Of a stretch of 64,000 nucleotides of DNA, positions 10,676 through 22,800 are shown piece by piece. Both the position numbers and the translations under genes were made by a program. How positions within the stretch are numbered: position 1 is the first letter of the stretch; each line of letters begins with the position of its first letter. The stretch spans positions 96,153,434 through 96,217,433 of the forward strand of contig OY754331.1 of assembly GCA_963573305.1 (NCBI GenBank), in the 5' to 3' direction. Source of the stretch: Pyrrhosoma nymphula (lineage: Eukaryota > Arthropoda > Insecta > Odonata > Coenagrionidae). The notes below the pieces were generated by a model. That model was not told the DNA's origin and made no database searches. It worked only from the letters and a program-made list of their open reading frames with translations.

Positions 10676-13600
10676 CTTAGTCGACCGGGTTCGATCCTCT
10701 TTGCCTTTTTTCAGTGGAATTACAATCCCTACTTAGGTAATATGTCTCGAACGTCTCAATTGAATTACTCCATCCAGCGGACGGAACGTAAAACTACGGT
10801 TGTTGGCATCTTTCGTTAATAGTACGCTCACGTCACCGGGTTTCTCTTCACTTTTACCCAATTCCTCATAAATCTATTATTAACAACCTGCCCACCTGGC
10901 CTTGATGGCGCAAATGAACTCAGTTGTCGTTCTCCTCCCCAAAATAACCAACCACCACAGAGCATGAAAACAAAGCGCTCCCCTTTCAAGGGAACCAAAT
11001 AAATCAGGTTTAGAAACACACTTCACTCGGATCGCCAACATGACAAACACATGAAACGAGCGGCACCGACGAAAGAAAAACACGAGCACCAAAGCACGAG
11101 TACGTAATTCGCAGGGAGGCGTGAAATCAGCACGAGAGGGAGAATATAATCCGAATCCTCAACCAACCAAAAGGGTGGCGGCAGGGAGAAAGGTGGTGTG
11201 CATCTTTTTGAAGAGCAAGAGGGGAAGGGCTGCTATCTGACGCGGGCGGGCCGCGCGATCCGCATGAGAGATATGAGTTTTGCGGGCCCTTCCACCATGA
11301 GCTCGAGTGAATAAGTTAAGAGTGAAGTGGGAGTAGGAAGATACGATGGAAGGGGAAGGACCGAAGGGAGTGACTGCCGAGATAAGTGTGCAAAGGGTTG
11401 GGCGAAAGAAGGAAAGGGAGGGAGGAGGTGTGGGGTGGAATAGGAAGGGAGTGCCCTGTGCATACACGGTGACCCTGAGGTTGTTTACTCTTGCATTAGC
11501 ATTGACTCCGGGTCTTTTCAGTGAGGAAGAGAGGGACAAACCCTTCTGCATTAAATATTCCCAAGTAGGGCCCCCGTAGTAAATGGGAGAGAGCGATGGG
11601 AGGCGCGGAGTGTAGGGAAAAAGGCATCAGGAGAAACGGTGGGGATTGCACGGCGCGTCGGTGATGAGCACATGAGCAGAGATTAAAAGGCAGTAGTAGT
11701 AGCAGCAGCAGAGAGACACAGAGAGAGAGAGAATGGAGACGAAAATAGAAAGGGGCCCGATGGAATTAGGAATGATGGGACGGCGGTGGTGGATGGAATG
11801 GTCCCGGGGTAGGGGAGTCGGACGTTGTAGATGCAGAAGTTAAAGGCTTTCAAGGGTTTCCCTTGACCTAAGGGAGGCGTGGAAGAGTTTAACGTGTCCT
11901 CTAAAAAGCACATCAAATGCCGAAACACTGACGTTCATCGCCTTTCAATCGAAAATCTACTGGGAATAAAAATATATTAGCAGCCACAATTATGTCAATT
12001 CTTCTATTTTTCTGTAAGACATAATTTGATAAGTAATTAAATGTGCATGAATATTGATGTACTTTGCATTAAATGGATTAAAAACAGCAGTCAAATAGTT
12101 TAGAAGAGTGAAAACTTTTTGTGCTGCATTTTCACCGTATATTGGAAATATAAAGACTAAATCAAGGCGTTTAATCGATTATATGTCATTTCCAAGTCAA
12201 TCCGTCTTGAAAATTTCTTAAATCGTTGATACGCGTTGTGCGAGTCTTTATTTATTAAATAAACCGTGGAAAGTACATAAATATCTTTTATTTCATATTA
12301 TTTTCAAACTTTATCACTAAATATCGTCAAAAACAGTTTACCACCAGGCAAACCCCCCAACTCAGGTTTTTCTGAGGTATACTTATGTACCACGTAGGAA
12401 AATTTATTTTGTCAAGCTTTTACAGTAACATAAAATTTGAGTGGAAACTTCTTTTTCCTTGTCTACTAATCGATCTAGAGCTTTATCTAGCCAAAATCAG
12501 AAATCAGATATTGTAAAAAAGTCCTAAAGAGCGAAATAAGTTTTTCTACCAATGACATGTAATTTCAGGCACAGGTAAAAAACAGCGCAGGTAACAAAGA
12601 CATGGCAATTCAGCTTAAAATTTTCCCAACCACATCGAGCCTTTTCAGGTGCTAATTTATCCATTTTTCACGACAGTAAATCCCTTTTAAACACTTTGTA
12701 TCATTTTTCTCACTTCATACCAGCCGATATTACGTTTTACCTAACTCTCCCACGTTTGTCAAACAGGCCTCCCCTTAATCACCCTCATCCAGCACGTCAT
12801 TACCCTTACAACGACCTCCAGTCACTTGTGCTGCCTCTATTGCCTAAAATAAAATAGGTTAAATAATTTAAGAGGAAATCATAGATGTCTCAAATACAGC
12901 TTATTAGCTCTTCAGGTTAATAAATTTAACAGTCTTGAATATTCAAGATGATACAAGAGCATTGGTCACATTCATGAACAACATTTGAGCCATCGTCTTA
13001 GTGCAAGCAATACATAAAGCCAAGCCAAACCGGTACTCAAATATTACTACTAAGCTACACGGGAAAGGAAGTTATTATAACCCATGGTACTAACAAAACA
13101 ATTGTGGCGAACACGAAGCAAATACACCATATCAGAAAATTGAGAACATTTGTTTGAAAAATAATCAAATAAAAAATGTTCAATCACTCATTTCCACAAG
13201 TTATCGCCTTCAAGTATAAACTTTATTGTAAAAAGTATCAGGTTCATATTGCACTGCACTCCTTTATAGCTGAAAAAGTTCTACATTGAATTCAAAATGA
13301 TGTAGTAAACGTTTAATATAACTATAATAAAAAACGTTGAGAGTTAAGTAAGCCGAGTTAAGCATTACAGTCATCACTAACAGAGACTGAAGTATAGCAG
13401 CTCCATTTATAGCGGAAAGCCTTATTTTAAAAAGAAAATACTGGACAAAGGAATAGATAATATTGCCCGATAAACACCCGTACTAGGAAATCCTGGATAA
13501 TAGAACAAATACTGCCCCTGTTCAAAAATAGTCACATAACATCATTAAATGCCTGTTGATGAAACCACATAACGTTTAGGGTATGGGGATGATAGGAAAG

Positions 13601-14113
13601 CAATAAAATTTATACAACAAATAAGAAACAGGCTCTGACAAAATTGTATGGACCATGGGAAAAGGAAAGTCATTTTCTCTGAACGCAAGTAAAGCACAGT
13701 CCATAATTTAGACCTGATTTTTATGAATGGACAAGCATAAATAGATTCTAATGAAGAATATTGGGTGATTCACCGATGATAACGGGGGTCTTTCTCCCTT
13801 GAAGCGTTTAGCAAACTGTTTGACACCTTATTAACTATGTGGATTGTTTTTCCTGGTCTTGATTTTTCCTTCACACACGGTGAAACTTGAAGAGACATTT
13901 GGCTCTTAAACGCAGCGAAATGATCATAATTGGAAGAAACAGGAGTAATTTATAACGGAGAGGGAAAGCAGGCTATAAAAATATTCAAGTGTCAAGGCAA
14001 GGAGCCCTGAATGGATAAAGTAACTAAATAAACAGATGACAGAATAAACTGGTGAGCAGATAAAAATACACACTATAATTAATTATTTACAATTACGATG
14101 GAACGTTTTAAAA
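10676..14113. other. Gene-free interval: purine/CpG-rich block then AT-rich DNA
   Basis: About 10800-11930 is G- and purine-rich on the plus strand (GGGAGGGAGGAGG-type runs near 11340-11440; short TAG/AGC/GA microsatellite at 11690-11735). From 11930 to 14113 the sequence is AT-rich and I see no repeats, genes or RNAs. Confidence 0.45.
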
Positions 14114-14216
14114 AGATTTGGTACTAAAATCTGAGGTTTCAGGCGTGATGGAGTGGAACCGGAACATCACTGCAGTTAATGAAACAAGAGCAATTTCCAC
14201 AAGTATAACAGTTATT

Positions 14217-14254
14217 GCACGACCGGTTTCGCTTTTTACAGCATCTTCAGGTGT
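14217..14254 (-). ncRNA. Candidate minimal hammerhead ribozyme (left arm, opposite strand)
   Basis: Reverse-complement counterpart of the motif at 14278-14315. The core is identical, but stem I is weaker (ACAC against GTGC, three of four pairs). Both strands of this element could therefore encode a hammerhead-like fold. Confidence 0.45.
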
Positions 14255-14277
14255 AACCTGAAGCACCTGAACCTGTA

Positions 14278-14315
14278 GCACCTGAAGATGCTGTAAAAAG
14301 CGAAACCGGTCGTGC
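14278..14315 (+). ncRNA. Candidate minimal hammerhead ribozyme (right arm)
   Basis: Order along the strand: GCAC (stem I), CTGAAGA (fits CUGANGA), GCT-loop-AGC (stem II), GAAA, ACCGGT as a tiny stem III, C as the residue before the predicted cut, GTGC (stem I partner). All conserved core positions are present. Stem III of only two or three pairs is unusual in general, but known for the minimal hammerheads of Penelope-like elements, which may need a dimer to cleave. Activity is not shown. Confidence 0.55.
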
Positions 14316-14374
14316 AATAAATGTTATACTTGTGGAAATTGCTCTTGTTTCATTAACTGCAGAGATTTGGTACT

Positions 14375-17284
14375 GCCCAGCGTGCGATGTGAGTAATCGT
14401 CACAAGTCTTATTTTCGGAGTGGTGGAAGACCTAGTAAGACTACGCGGAGGTATCAAACACATCGTTGGCTATACCTTGGCAAAAGTAGGTTTTTGTCAT
14501 TTTACTAGCGTTTCAACTAATTCATAACATTTTGGGAATCAAACTAACTTAAAAGATTTTCTAGGACTCTAGGGCGCCAATATTCAGCAGATATTTCACA
14601 TTAGAGCAAATTCATTAAAATATTCTTCAATATACACGAATGAATCAGAGTCTCAAGCGTGGTATTTTTCTAGCATTTGCAACGACCGGACTTTTACCGT
14701 GCTTCACACGTGAAAACAGAAGAATGTTCCTGATTCAAATGCGGAAGAGAGTGCATCAAAGAAAACTATCACCAGTCATTCTTACAGTGAGCAGGCAAAT
14801 AGCGGATCCCACCACAATCGGTGAAATCACTAAAACGATATTTTAGGAACTGATATAATTAGGTTGTTTAACGTAAACACTAATTTACCATAGATTTTTC
14901 CCCAACATGAATTTCCCAAAAAAATCATGAACGTGCACTAAAATGCGCACCGCAATTGTAGCCCATCATGAAAAAATATGAGGAGCCTGTGGAGTTGGGA
15001 TTAAAGGGAGTTGAACTGCAAATACCTTTTTAAAAATGGATTCCAGCACCATATAGCGAGGCGACAGGTCATTTTGGGTTCGCAGGTTTATTAATACGCC
15101 GTGCACGAAAACGCTCCCATAGTGATCTCCAACCGGAAGGTTGACAGGGAGGAGAAAAGTGTGAAGCGGGATATGAAAAATAAAGAATTCTTGAAGCGCA
15201 AGATTAACTTTGCATGTGATTTATTACTTCAAGGACAAGGAGACATGCACTCATAGGAGACGTGACATGAATGCCGGTGCGAAGAGTTGGGCACAAAAGG
15301 ATAGAAGCTATTTTTAATGGCATGAATGGAAAAAATAGAACAAAAAACGCAGTAAAAATATCGACATGCTCACACCGATTCCTATCTCCCTTAACTCAAG
15401 CTCTTAATTAAAACACTGTTCTTCGATGAGCTCGTGGCTTTCAATCATTAATCTCAACGCCGATTCTACATGGGGGAGAGAGAGCCGGTCGACCAATTTT
15501 GATTCTCAACAAGAGAGGGAGTTTTCAACGAATTGAGCCCCGGCGTTTTTGTTTATCGAAGAATCATTATTTTATTTTGGCAAGGTAGAATTAACTCGGC
15601 TTCAATTATCGCCTGATGCATCTCTTCGTTTTAATAATGAAATTCAACACTATACGGAAGGTACTTCATCCCCCTTTTAGCACCTATTAACGAGGAGACG
15701 CGATCGGTTCCGAAATATCTTACAAATTAGAAAATTATGCTTCTTAAGCTAAGTTGAAGCTTTGTCATATTTCAATTACGTCAAAATAGTAAAATGCTGA
15801 AACCCGATTAAAAAATTAGGATTGGACGAAAACATGACTATGAGCAAGCTTTATACAATGGTGCTGGACTGAGTAATGGATGGTATGCACGCTTTCGTAT
15901 GTACGTGTAACCTGTAACGCTAACTAGTCCACTACTCAGCATCTCTAGTTCTTCATTTGCAAGATTCAACAGCATGCTTTCTATAAGTGTATCACGCGTA
16001 TGCAATTTTATTGAAATATATGAGTTGCTGTCTGTATTCCATCAGGACTAACTCGTTGAGCATGAACAAATCTGTAGTTAGAGAATGTGATGCAATCAGT
16101 TCAGTATCACACGGTTAGTTCAACCAACGTTTGCAAGGCACTACGCAAGTGGTAAATCCTAATGGTAAAATGTACTATATGGCGTTGCATACCATAACAC
16201 AAGTGAATTTTATCTTACAATTATTGATTCGTAAATTAGTAGGAAATCATCACTAAAATATCAAAATCGCCAGATTTCTCATATATTTATAATCCTAGAA
16301 CCCAATCCCCTCAAGTGTGGTTGTACGGCATACTTCTCACCAAAAATATCTCATACGACAGAAAAAAATCAATCAAAGAGCAATCCACGTGATATATTTG
16401 ATTCACTTATAAATAACAGAAGTGCATTAGATATCTCTCTCCCCGATAAACCTTAAGTCGAGACGTCCGGTAGACCCATGGAAATTTGTAAGTATTAAAA
16501 ATAAATTCAAGGACACTTCATTTTAGGAGCCTCTTCGTTCGAAAGAAGATAAGTAGGTACAAAAGTGACAATAGAATCGATACGTAATGGGTATAAGGAA
16601 GGAGTTTCACCCAGTGAAATTCGACATAATCGCGATGAAAATACCTGCGAAAACACAGAGAAAAAACGAGACCAGAATTTAATATTCTTACAAAAACCTC
16701 GGGCTCCCTCAGAAAAATAAGTGGAAGCGGAAAGGAGAAGATAAGGGGGTGATCGAGGCACCCCCAATTCACTCTCGTCTTTCCTCCGTAAGAAGGGAGG
16801 GCGGTCTTTCCACAAGAAAACAAAACAGCATAAACACGGCAAAAAATCACCAGCAGGAGAAATGAAAAGGGAGCGGTAATAAATGCGAAACTGGGTGGGA
16901 GGCCGGGAAACGCCACTTCCATCCCACAGGAAGAAGATAGCGCGAGTGTGTACGTATGCTTATGAGGCGGAGAGAGAAGATGGAGAGAATAAAAAGAGAT
17001 AGGGAAAATAAGGAGAGATAAAATACAGGTGGATAGGGGGAGGTAGTAAAATGGAGACAAGACAGGCGTAGTCCGGGGGAGGATAAGAAGGTCGCTCTCG
17101 GATATTTTCCCACTGTGCGCTATATCCGCCTTATATAGACATTTTTGATCCTCAAGAAAAAAATTAATTCTCCCCTATTAAAAAAAGAAAAAATATCTGT
17201 CCTTCATATCTGGATTTTACCCCTATCCAATAATGGGTAAAATGTAGTAGTCTCGATTACTCAAGTCACGATATACCGAGGTTC
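14375..17284. other. Gene-free, mainly AT-rich interval
   Basis: No family recognised. About 16510-17110 is purine-rich and gives long but low-complexity minus-strand frames with hydrophobic/serine composition that I do not accept as genes. Confidence 0.45.
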
Positions 17285-17490
17285 CGTATTATCTGGGGCA
17301 ACGGCCTACCACGGTGGAAACACCGGTTCCCAATCAGTCACTAAAGTTACATAATCTTAGGGCTAAGCTTAAATTCGGAGGGGTGACCCTTCCATTCGTC
17401 CCAATGCTGTTGCCCCTGTCTCCAATTGGCAGACAGTATGAACGAAATGACCTTAGCCTTCTTAGCACGTAAAACTAAAATAGTACCACA
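17285..17490 (+). mobile_element. 5S-rRNA-derived SINE, copy 2
   Basis: This copy is closer to 5S rRNA than the one at 10460: GGGGCAACGGCCTACCACG, GTGGAAACACCGGTTCCC, AATCAGTCACTAAAGTTAC, TTAGGGCTAAGC, then GGAGGGGTGACCCTTCC, which is nearly the 5S box C (TGGATGGGTGACC), and finally GCTGTTGCCCCTG closing the 5S stem. The similarity to copy 1 continues past the 5S part to about 17480. It is flanked by AT-rich DNA and no poly(A) tail was defined. Substitutions in the box A region make it a retro-relic rather than a 5S gene. Confidence 0.8.
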
Positions 17491-18985
17491 ACGTAATACT
17501 CCCCATTATCCGAGGTATATATACCTATATTTATTTAGATCAACGCATTATTAAGCCAGTTATGTACGCACTGTACTTTGATGTTCGGTTTCTTCATCAG
17601 AATTTCTAATTTTTATTTTATTTGGTACCTCAATTAGTTGTAGGATACCATCTCTGGAGGTATTTTGCTGCTAAAGTTCTTAGAGATATTCGGATAAAAA
17701 GACATATCTGATAGAGGAAAATGAAACGATTTATCACTTTGCCCCTTGATAGTGAAATTATGGATTCCGGATACATGGCCGGAAAGATATGAAAATATAA
17801 GTATGGAATGTACAACGTGAGAGTCAGTCATGTGAGTCAGTTCCACAATGTAAAGCCTGAAACTTTAATTTGTATTATGAAGGATAAACGAAATATTTTG
17901 TCAAAATTATTTTCCTCTTAAAGAAGAGTTCCATTTAAATTCTTTTGAAGTGATTATTTAAATGTAAATATGCGTTGTAAAGCATAAAATTAGGGCGTTT
18001 TTTAATTAATATACACACGACAGACGACCCATTAGTATTATCTGAGGTGGCCTCAGTCCACATTCACTTGGATAATCCACAGTAAATAATCCCTTTTACG
18101 GTGAGTGAAATAGCTGGAATACTGGCTTCCCATTCCCAGGATTCGATTTTGATTCCCAGCAGAGTTAGTAATTTAAAAACTGACGTCTCCATTCTTACCG
18201 AAGAAACATTTACAGAGCAAAAAATCAACAACCCGACCGCTGGATGGAAGTTAAGCGGTAAGGCCCTTGTAGCCATTCGTTAGCGATTGCCCGATGCCGA
18301 CGGTCCCAGCAACAACACTTCCAATTACTACAGTCATCCCAGTAAATTTATGCAATGAAAATAAAACAATACCCTTTTGTATGCATTCGATCATTTAGCT
18401 GAGGTGGAGTCTATGTTCAACTATGACATCTCCTCTTCTTACCAATCACCAATTTCTCCACAATAACGATCTCGAAAAGGTGATGTAATCTGCTTTAATT
18501 GACTCGAGAGGTATCCACATAAGAGGCGTATAAGGAGTAGGCGTAGGGTCAGTAAAAGATTCATATATGTGGAATATTTTATTAAAGCGAAGGAAATAAA
18601 TTAATGTACGTGGATGAGACAAAGAATGGTTCGAAATAAGAAAGTAATTGCGTTGTTTTTTCTCCATGATATTTCGATCAATAGATAATTTCATAGTACC
18701 CTCCTGATAAATATTAGTCAGATTGAGGGAAAAGAGAGAAATATATTCCAAATAAATGTTAAAATAAAAAACCTTTTAACCGAAATCCATAAAACTAGTG
18801 CTCATTTCTCTCCTTGATGGATTGATTTCATATTAGTAGCCAGGAACCGTTTATTTCTTCACAGGAATGTCTTGCAGTATGTTTGAAATAAACAGTGAAT
18901 CTATGACAGTTGGTTGGGAAACCTGCCGTTTCAACGGAATCCAGTAAATTTGCAAGACTGCATGGGAAGGAATTCAAATAATCTC
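17491..18985. other. Gene-free AT-rich spacer
   Basis: Nothing recognised on either strand. Confidence 0.5.
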
Positions 18986-19565
18986 ACACAAAAATATAGT
19001 GTTAGATGAATTACCTCCTCGAAAAAATCGCCCCCCCCAAAACCCCGGAAATTTCCTGCCTGCTCTGATGAGATAAAGGAATCGGGCCAGAATGAAAGGG
19101 GGAAAGCAAGCGAGGAGATGATATGGAAGAAGAAGAAGCGGTGGGGATAAAGGAAGACGATGACCATCAAAGGATTGCGACCAATGGCCGCCCGGACTGG
19201 TCACAGGTCTCTCGTCTGCAAGGAGAAGGGGAAAGGGGGGAGTAGTGGGAGGAAAAAATGTTTGACTTCGGGGGCCGGGGGGAAGGTGAAGAGAAGGAGG
19301 AGGAGGATGGTGGTCCATCACCGTGGCGACCAAGGTAGCCGAGGGTTTTTAAAGGTGGGTGGGGGGAAATGGAAAGGCAAGAGAGAGGAAAGAGGAGACT
19401 GGGGAAGAGGACAAACAGGGTTGGATGGCGGGGGGCGCTGGGGGGAGGGGTATTGGGGGATGGGAGGAGGGGTGAAGGATGGGCCGACCCGGGATATTCA
19501 TTGTAAAAGTGCTTGAAAGAGGAATGGTAGATGGGGAGGGAGTCGGAGAAGGTGGGAGTGGGGAA
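18986..19565 (+). other. G-rich, purine-biased block with quadruplex potential
   Basis: The plus strand carries many runs of four to six G, for example GGGGGCCGGGGGG near 19270, GGTGGGTGGGGGG near 19354, and a cluster at about 19425-19480 with GGGGGGCGCTGGGGGGAGGGG. This spacing fits the usual G-quadruplex pattern of four G-runs with short loops. No gene is recognised; minus-strand frames are proline/serine-rich artefacts. Confidence 0.6.
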
Positions 19566-19721
19566 GTAACGTCTTTATTTGAAAACGCCCGCCGTATTGT
19601 TCTTTTTTTTTCTTCCACCGAATCTCGGAGAGGAAAGAGTGAGAGACAGCCTCTTTCCTTCCTCGGAGGAATCTAAATTTACTCGGCCCTCATTGACGGG
19701 AGGGACACGGTCGCCCGCTGA

Positions 19722-21020
19722 GAGTGAGGCAGTTTGTATTCCGTCCCGTCGAAGGTATAAAAGAAGGGGAAAGCGGATATTGTAAGCCAATCTCGAAGGA
19801 ACGCAACAAACTCAACTTTTTCAGCACACTCTTGAGGCACGGAGTTGTTTGTTAAACCAAAACATTAGAAGCAAATCAAGAGTAAACAAAATTTACGTGA
19901 TATTCATTGAAGGTGCTTTGTATACAGAGAGAAGACGTAGCTGATATTTCATTACTTTGGGCTTAGAGGAAGATGCAGATGTAGTAGAATAAACACAAAT
20001 TTCTGCATTGATGGGACGAAGACACAACCAAGGTTTATGTATCACTCCATCGCTGGCAAGAAAAAGAAGGAATGGGGTAGAAAACTATAACAGTTTCGCA
20101 TCATCTCATCGCAGATATTTAAGAACGGATAGGTACACCAAAAAACAAAAAACTGTACAACCAATGTCGAAGGAACGCAACAAACTTGACATTTTCAGCA
20201 TACTTGAGGGACTGAATTGTTATTAGAAAAAATTTTAGTAAAATCGATATAAAACGAAATTTAAGTAATACTCATTGAAGGTGCTGAATCGCGAGCGGTT
20301 GATAATTAGTATTTCAACGCGTTCGAGGTAAGAAAAAGAAGACAACTGCTGGAGAAAACAAGTCTCAAAAAAGCACAACAAATTCTTCTTCTTGATAATA
20401 CTAGAGGCAAGCTCTTCAAAGGGGAAACTGAGCACCAGGTATTAGACTCCACTAAAATTCGTTTATTGGTACCTAAGTTTGAACAAAAATGTAGTGGAAT
20501 CTAGATAGTCAGTGCTCATTTCCATCTTTGATAATCGATTCCACATCGTTAAGCCTGATCAAAGTAATTTCATAGATAATCTCTACATCGTGTCGTGAAC
20601 ATGTTCGATTGCAAGAGGGTGGTAGTTTGTGCTCCATCACGTCGCCGGCAAGAAAAAGAAGATGATTGGCGGAGGAAACATATTTATAAGAAGCGCAACA
20701 AACTCTTCTTATTCACAATACTCTTGGGACAATATTTTTTAAGTATAACATTTTGGACTAACCTAGGGAGATCGCAATTTACGCTATAACCATGAAAGTC
20801 TTGGTCTTCAATGAGAGGACAGCAGTCTGAACCCCTTTTCTTTTGGCTTGAAGAACGGCCAGACATTTTGCAATCAAAAATTTCTTTTTTTCCGGGACAA
20901 AGTCGCCAGCAAAAGAATGGTAGTTTGTATTCCATCCGTCACTGGCATAAAGATACTCAACCTCAAAGGATCACAACAAAATATACCTACTCATTATTCG
21001 AGGGCTACAACGTTATTCGG
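19722..21020 (+). repeat. Array of about five diverged tandem repeats (unit about 200-350 bp)
   Basis: A recurrent module appears at about 19722-19850, 20030-20225, 20310-20400, 20615-20745 and 20900-21010. Its shared elements, in order, are: (GTA)GTTTGTATTCCATC, GTCGCCGGCAAGAAAAAGAAG, a GGAGAAA-like stretch, GAAGGAACGCAACAAACTC, TTCAG/CATACTCTTG-AGG. The second and third copies are longer or partial, so spacing is irregular. No coding sense; copies are old. I do not recognise the family. Confidence 0.65.
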
Positions 21021-22680
21021 AAGCATTTTTACAGATCTAGTAGAGCATTAAATCTTCTTTTAATCGGTACACGTCAAAAAGAGAGCGGAACGGATTAAGA
21101 CATGAATAACAAATTCCTGGCGTCCCTGGTTACCGTTTTTTATGCGTAAATAACTTCATTGTTTTACCATTTCAGTTCTATATGTAGGAAACAAATTTTC
21201 TGTCAAGTATTGAGTAACTAGTAGTGTTCGTGGTCAAGGAGGTAAATATTCTCACTGAATTTTCGTAGGTCGTTTGAACGTGAACACATTGATATCGGGG
21301 TGATTGATCGTAGCTAGAAGTCGGCAAGCAAGGTACCTATTTCTGCATTCAAGACTTCATACTCAAAATTTATCATCAAAGTTTCAATGAGTATTGAACT
21401 TCGTGAAAGAGGCTCAAGCTTCTATATTCTTCACTGAACGTACGTACGTGCTCGTCGGGAGAGGATGGTCTCTTGTACATTGTGACTCCGCCATTGGGTA
21501 ACACACGGCTCATAAAAGCTCGATTTTATCAATACAACTCGGCTCAAACAATAAAAAAAAATTATTTAAAAATCGTTGATGCTTACTGAGTTGAATTTCT
21601 AATTTCTAGGCCTTCATAGAACATGATGGCTAGGAAATCGATTGCAGTTCCGATATCTAGATAGATGACATATATTGAAGTTTGTACTCATTACTTCTTT
21701 GGCAGCATGAGAGTGGCTAGGACGTAGAAAACTATTTCTTTCAAAATGCACAAAAGGTTCATGCGACGGAGAGTATATACTTACATAGCAAATAACTTTG
21801 GAAAATTGAGGTTTTAACGCAAGAGATGAAAGAAGGCACAAGTGTTGTAGTATTTAAAAGCATACTTTACCTGAGTTAAATCTGAAGCCACAAATGTCAC
21901 CATGCTTCTTTCATCACTAAGTACTTTTGACACAATGGGAATTGCCTGGAGCTACTTTACAATACATCCGCTTCATTCAAAATTTCAGGTTTTACGCATG
22001 GGCGCACTCACCGACTTAAATATGTCAATTGATTCTCAGGACTTAAGGAAGAATGAACTTCAGGGAAAAGCGCCTTCTCGGAATTCTAGGGAAAGCTTAC
22101 ATGAGCAATTCATTTGTTTTCCATTAGGAGAGTCAGAATGCATTAAATTAAATTGAATATCCTCGGTTTAGATGATTGTATTGCCTCGTGGATTTTGATT
22201 CGATTATGAAGACGGAAAAGAGTTTCATTCAGCATCGTTCTCCCACCAAATTGGAAGGCGAATCACGGGATAAATCGGACCAATCACCCATTTATTCCAG
22301 TTATCCATTGCATATGCGTTCCATCATCAAATCTTGTCAAAATAACGAATTTATTAATGTTCTCCAATGGATTACACCCCTTGTCATTATTAATGCTACG
22401 ACTTGTAATACGGATTATTAATAGCTGGAAACACCCACCAAAATCATCGTTTTACAAGTTTTTCCATTAATCATTAAACCGTACATGCCACCATCGGGCA
22501 CGTTTCGAGCGTTGATAAATATATAATCAATACAGATTCGAATTTTCCTCCCGTTCAACTTTTCAATTTCCCAAAACAATATGCGATAAAGCAAATTTCG
22601 AGGAAAATGTTTTTGTACATCATAAAATTGAACTGGAATCCTACATGTCGCCAAGCATCATCCGATTTCTAGAACACACT
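21021..22680. other. Gene-free AT-rich spacer
   Basis: Nothing recognised. Confidence 0.5.
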
Positions 22681-22687
22681 TCAAAGC

Positions 22688-22800
22688 CTTGACCTCGGCT
22701 CCAAACCAGGGCTTTGGAGCCGAGGTCTTGGGGAGTGGCTCCGGATCCAGTTTATTTCATAGCTCCGGCTTCAGCTCCGGTCCGGGCAAAATTTTCCGAA
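22688..22800 (+). repeat. Strong hairpin and GGCTCCG-rich stretch, hAT-terminus-like
   Basis: GACCTCGGCTCCAAA and TTTGGAGCCGAGGTC form a 15-bp perfect stem around a CCAGGGC loop (22691-22727). The string CAGGGCTTTGGAGCCG resembles termini of hAT transposons, and it is followed by repeated GGCTCCGG/AGCTCCGG motifs as in the subterminal part of such elements. No partner terminus was found within the window, so this may be a solo or head-to-head end. Confidence 0.45.

Larger units (their letters stand above)
14126..14362 (-). mobile_element. Palindromic hammerhead-like foldback element A
   Basis: Two arms of 84 nt (14170-14253 and 14279-14362) are reverse complements with a single mismatch, separated by 25 nt. 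A 44-nt single-copy tail lies at 14126-14169. The whole is flanked by the perfect 12-bp direct repeat AGATTTGGTACT (14114-14125 and 14363-14374), read as a target-site duplication. Each arm carries CTGAAGA, a short stem II (GCT...AGC), GAAA, CCGGTC and then GTGC. The right arm also has GCAC immediately before CTGAAGA, pairing perfectly with GTGC: the layout of a minimal type I hammerhead ribozyme. The tail matches that of the element at 51228-51406. There is no coding capacity. Near-identity of the arms suggests a recent insertion or maintenance by conversion. A Penelope-like origin is inferred, not shown. Confidence 0.8.

Noticed and set aside
10683..10697. GGTTCGATCC, a perfect tRNA box B
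   Set aside because: No box A at the right distance, no acceptor stem and no cloverleaf; just downstream of the 5S-derived SINE, so probably chance or part of a SINE tail.
16518..17060. 180-codon minus-strand frame rich in Leu, Ser, Phe and Pro
   Set aside because: Lies opposite a purine-rich stretch; composition explains the frame and there is no domain or start context.
19722..21020. Considered as a CRISPR-like array
   Set aside because: Unit lengths of hundreds of bases, diverged repeats and eukaryotic context rule it out.
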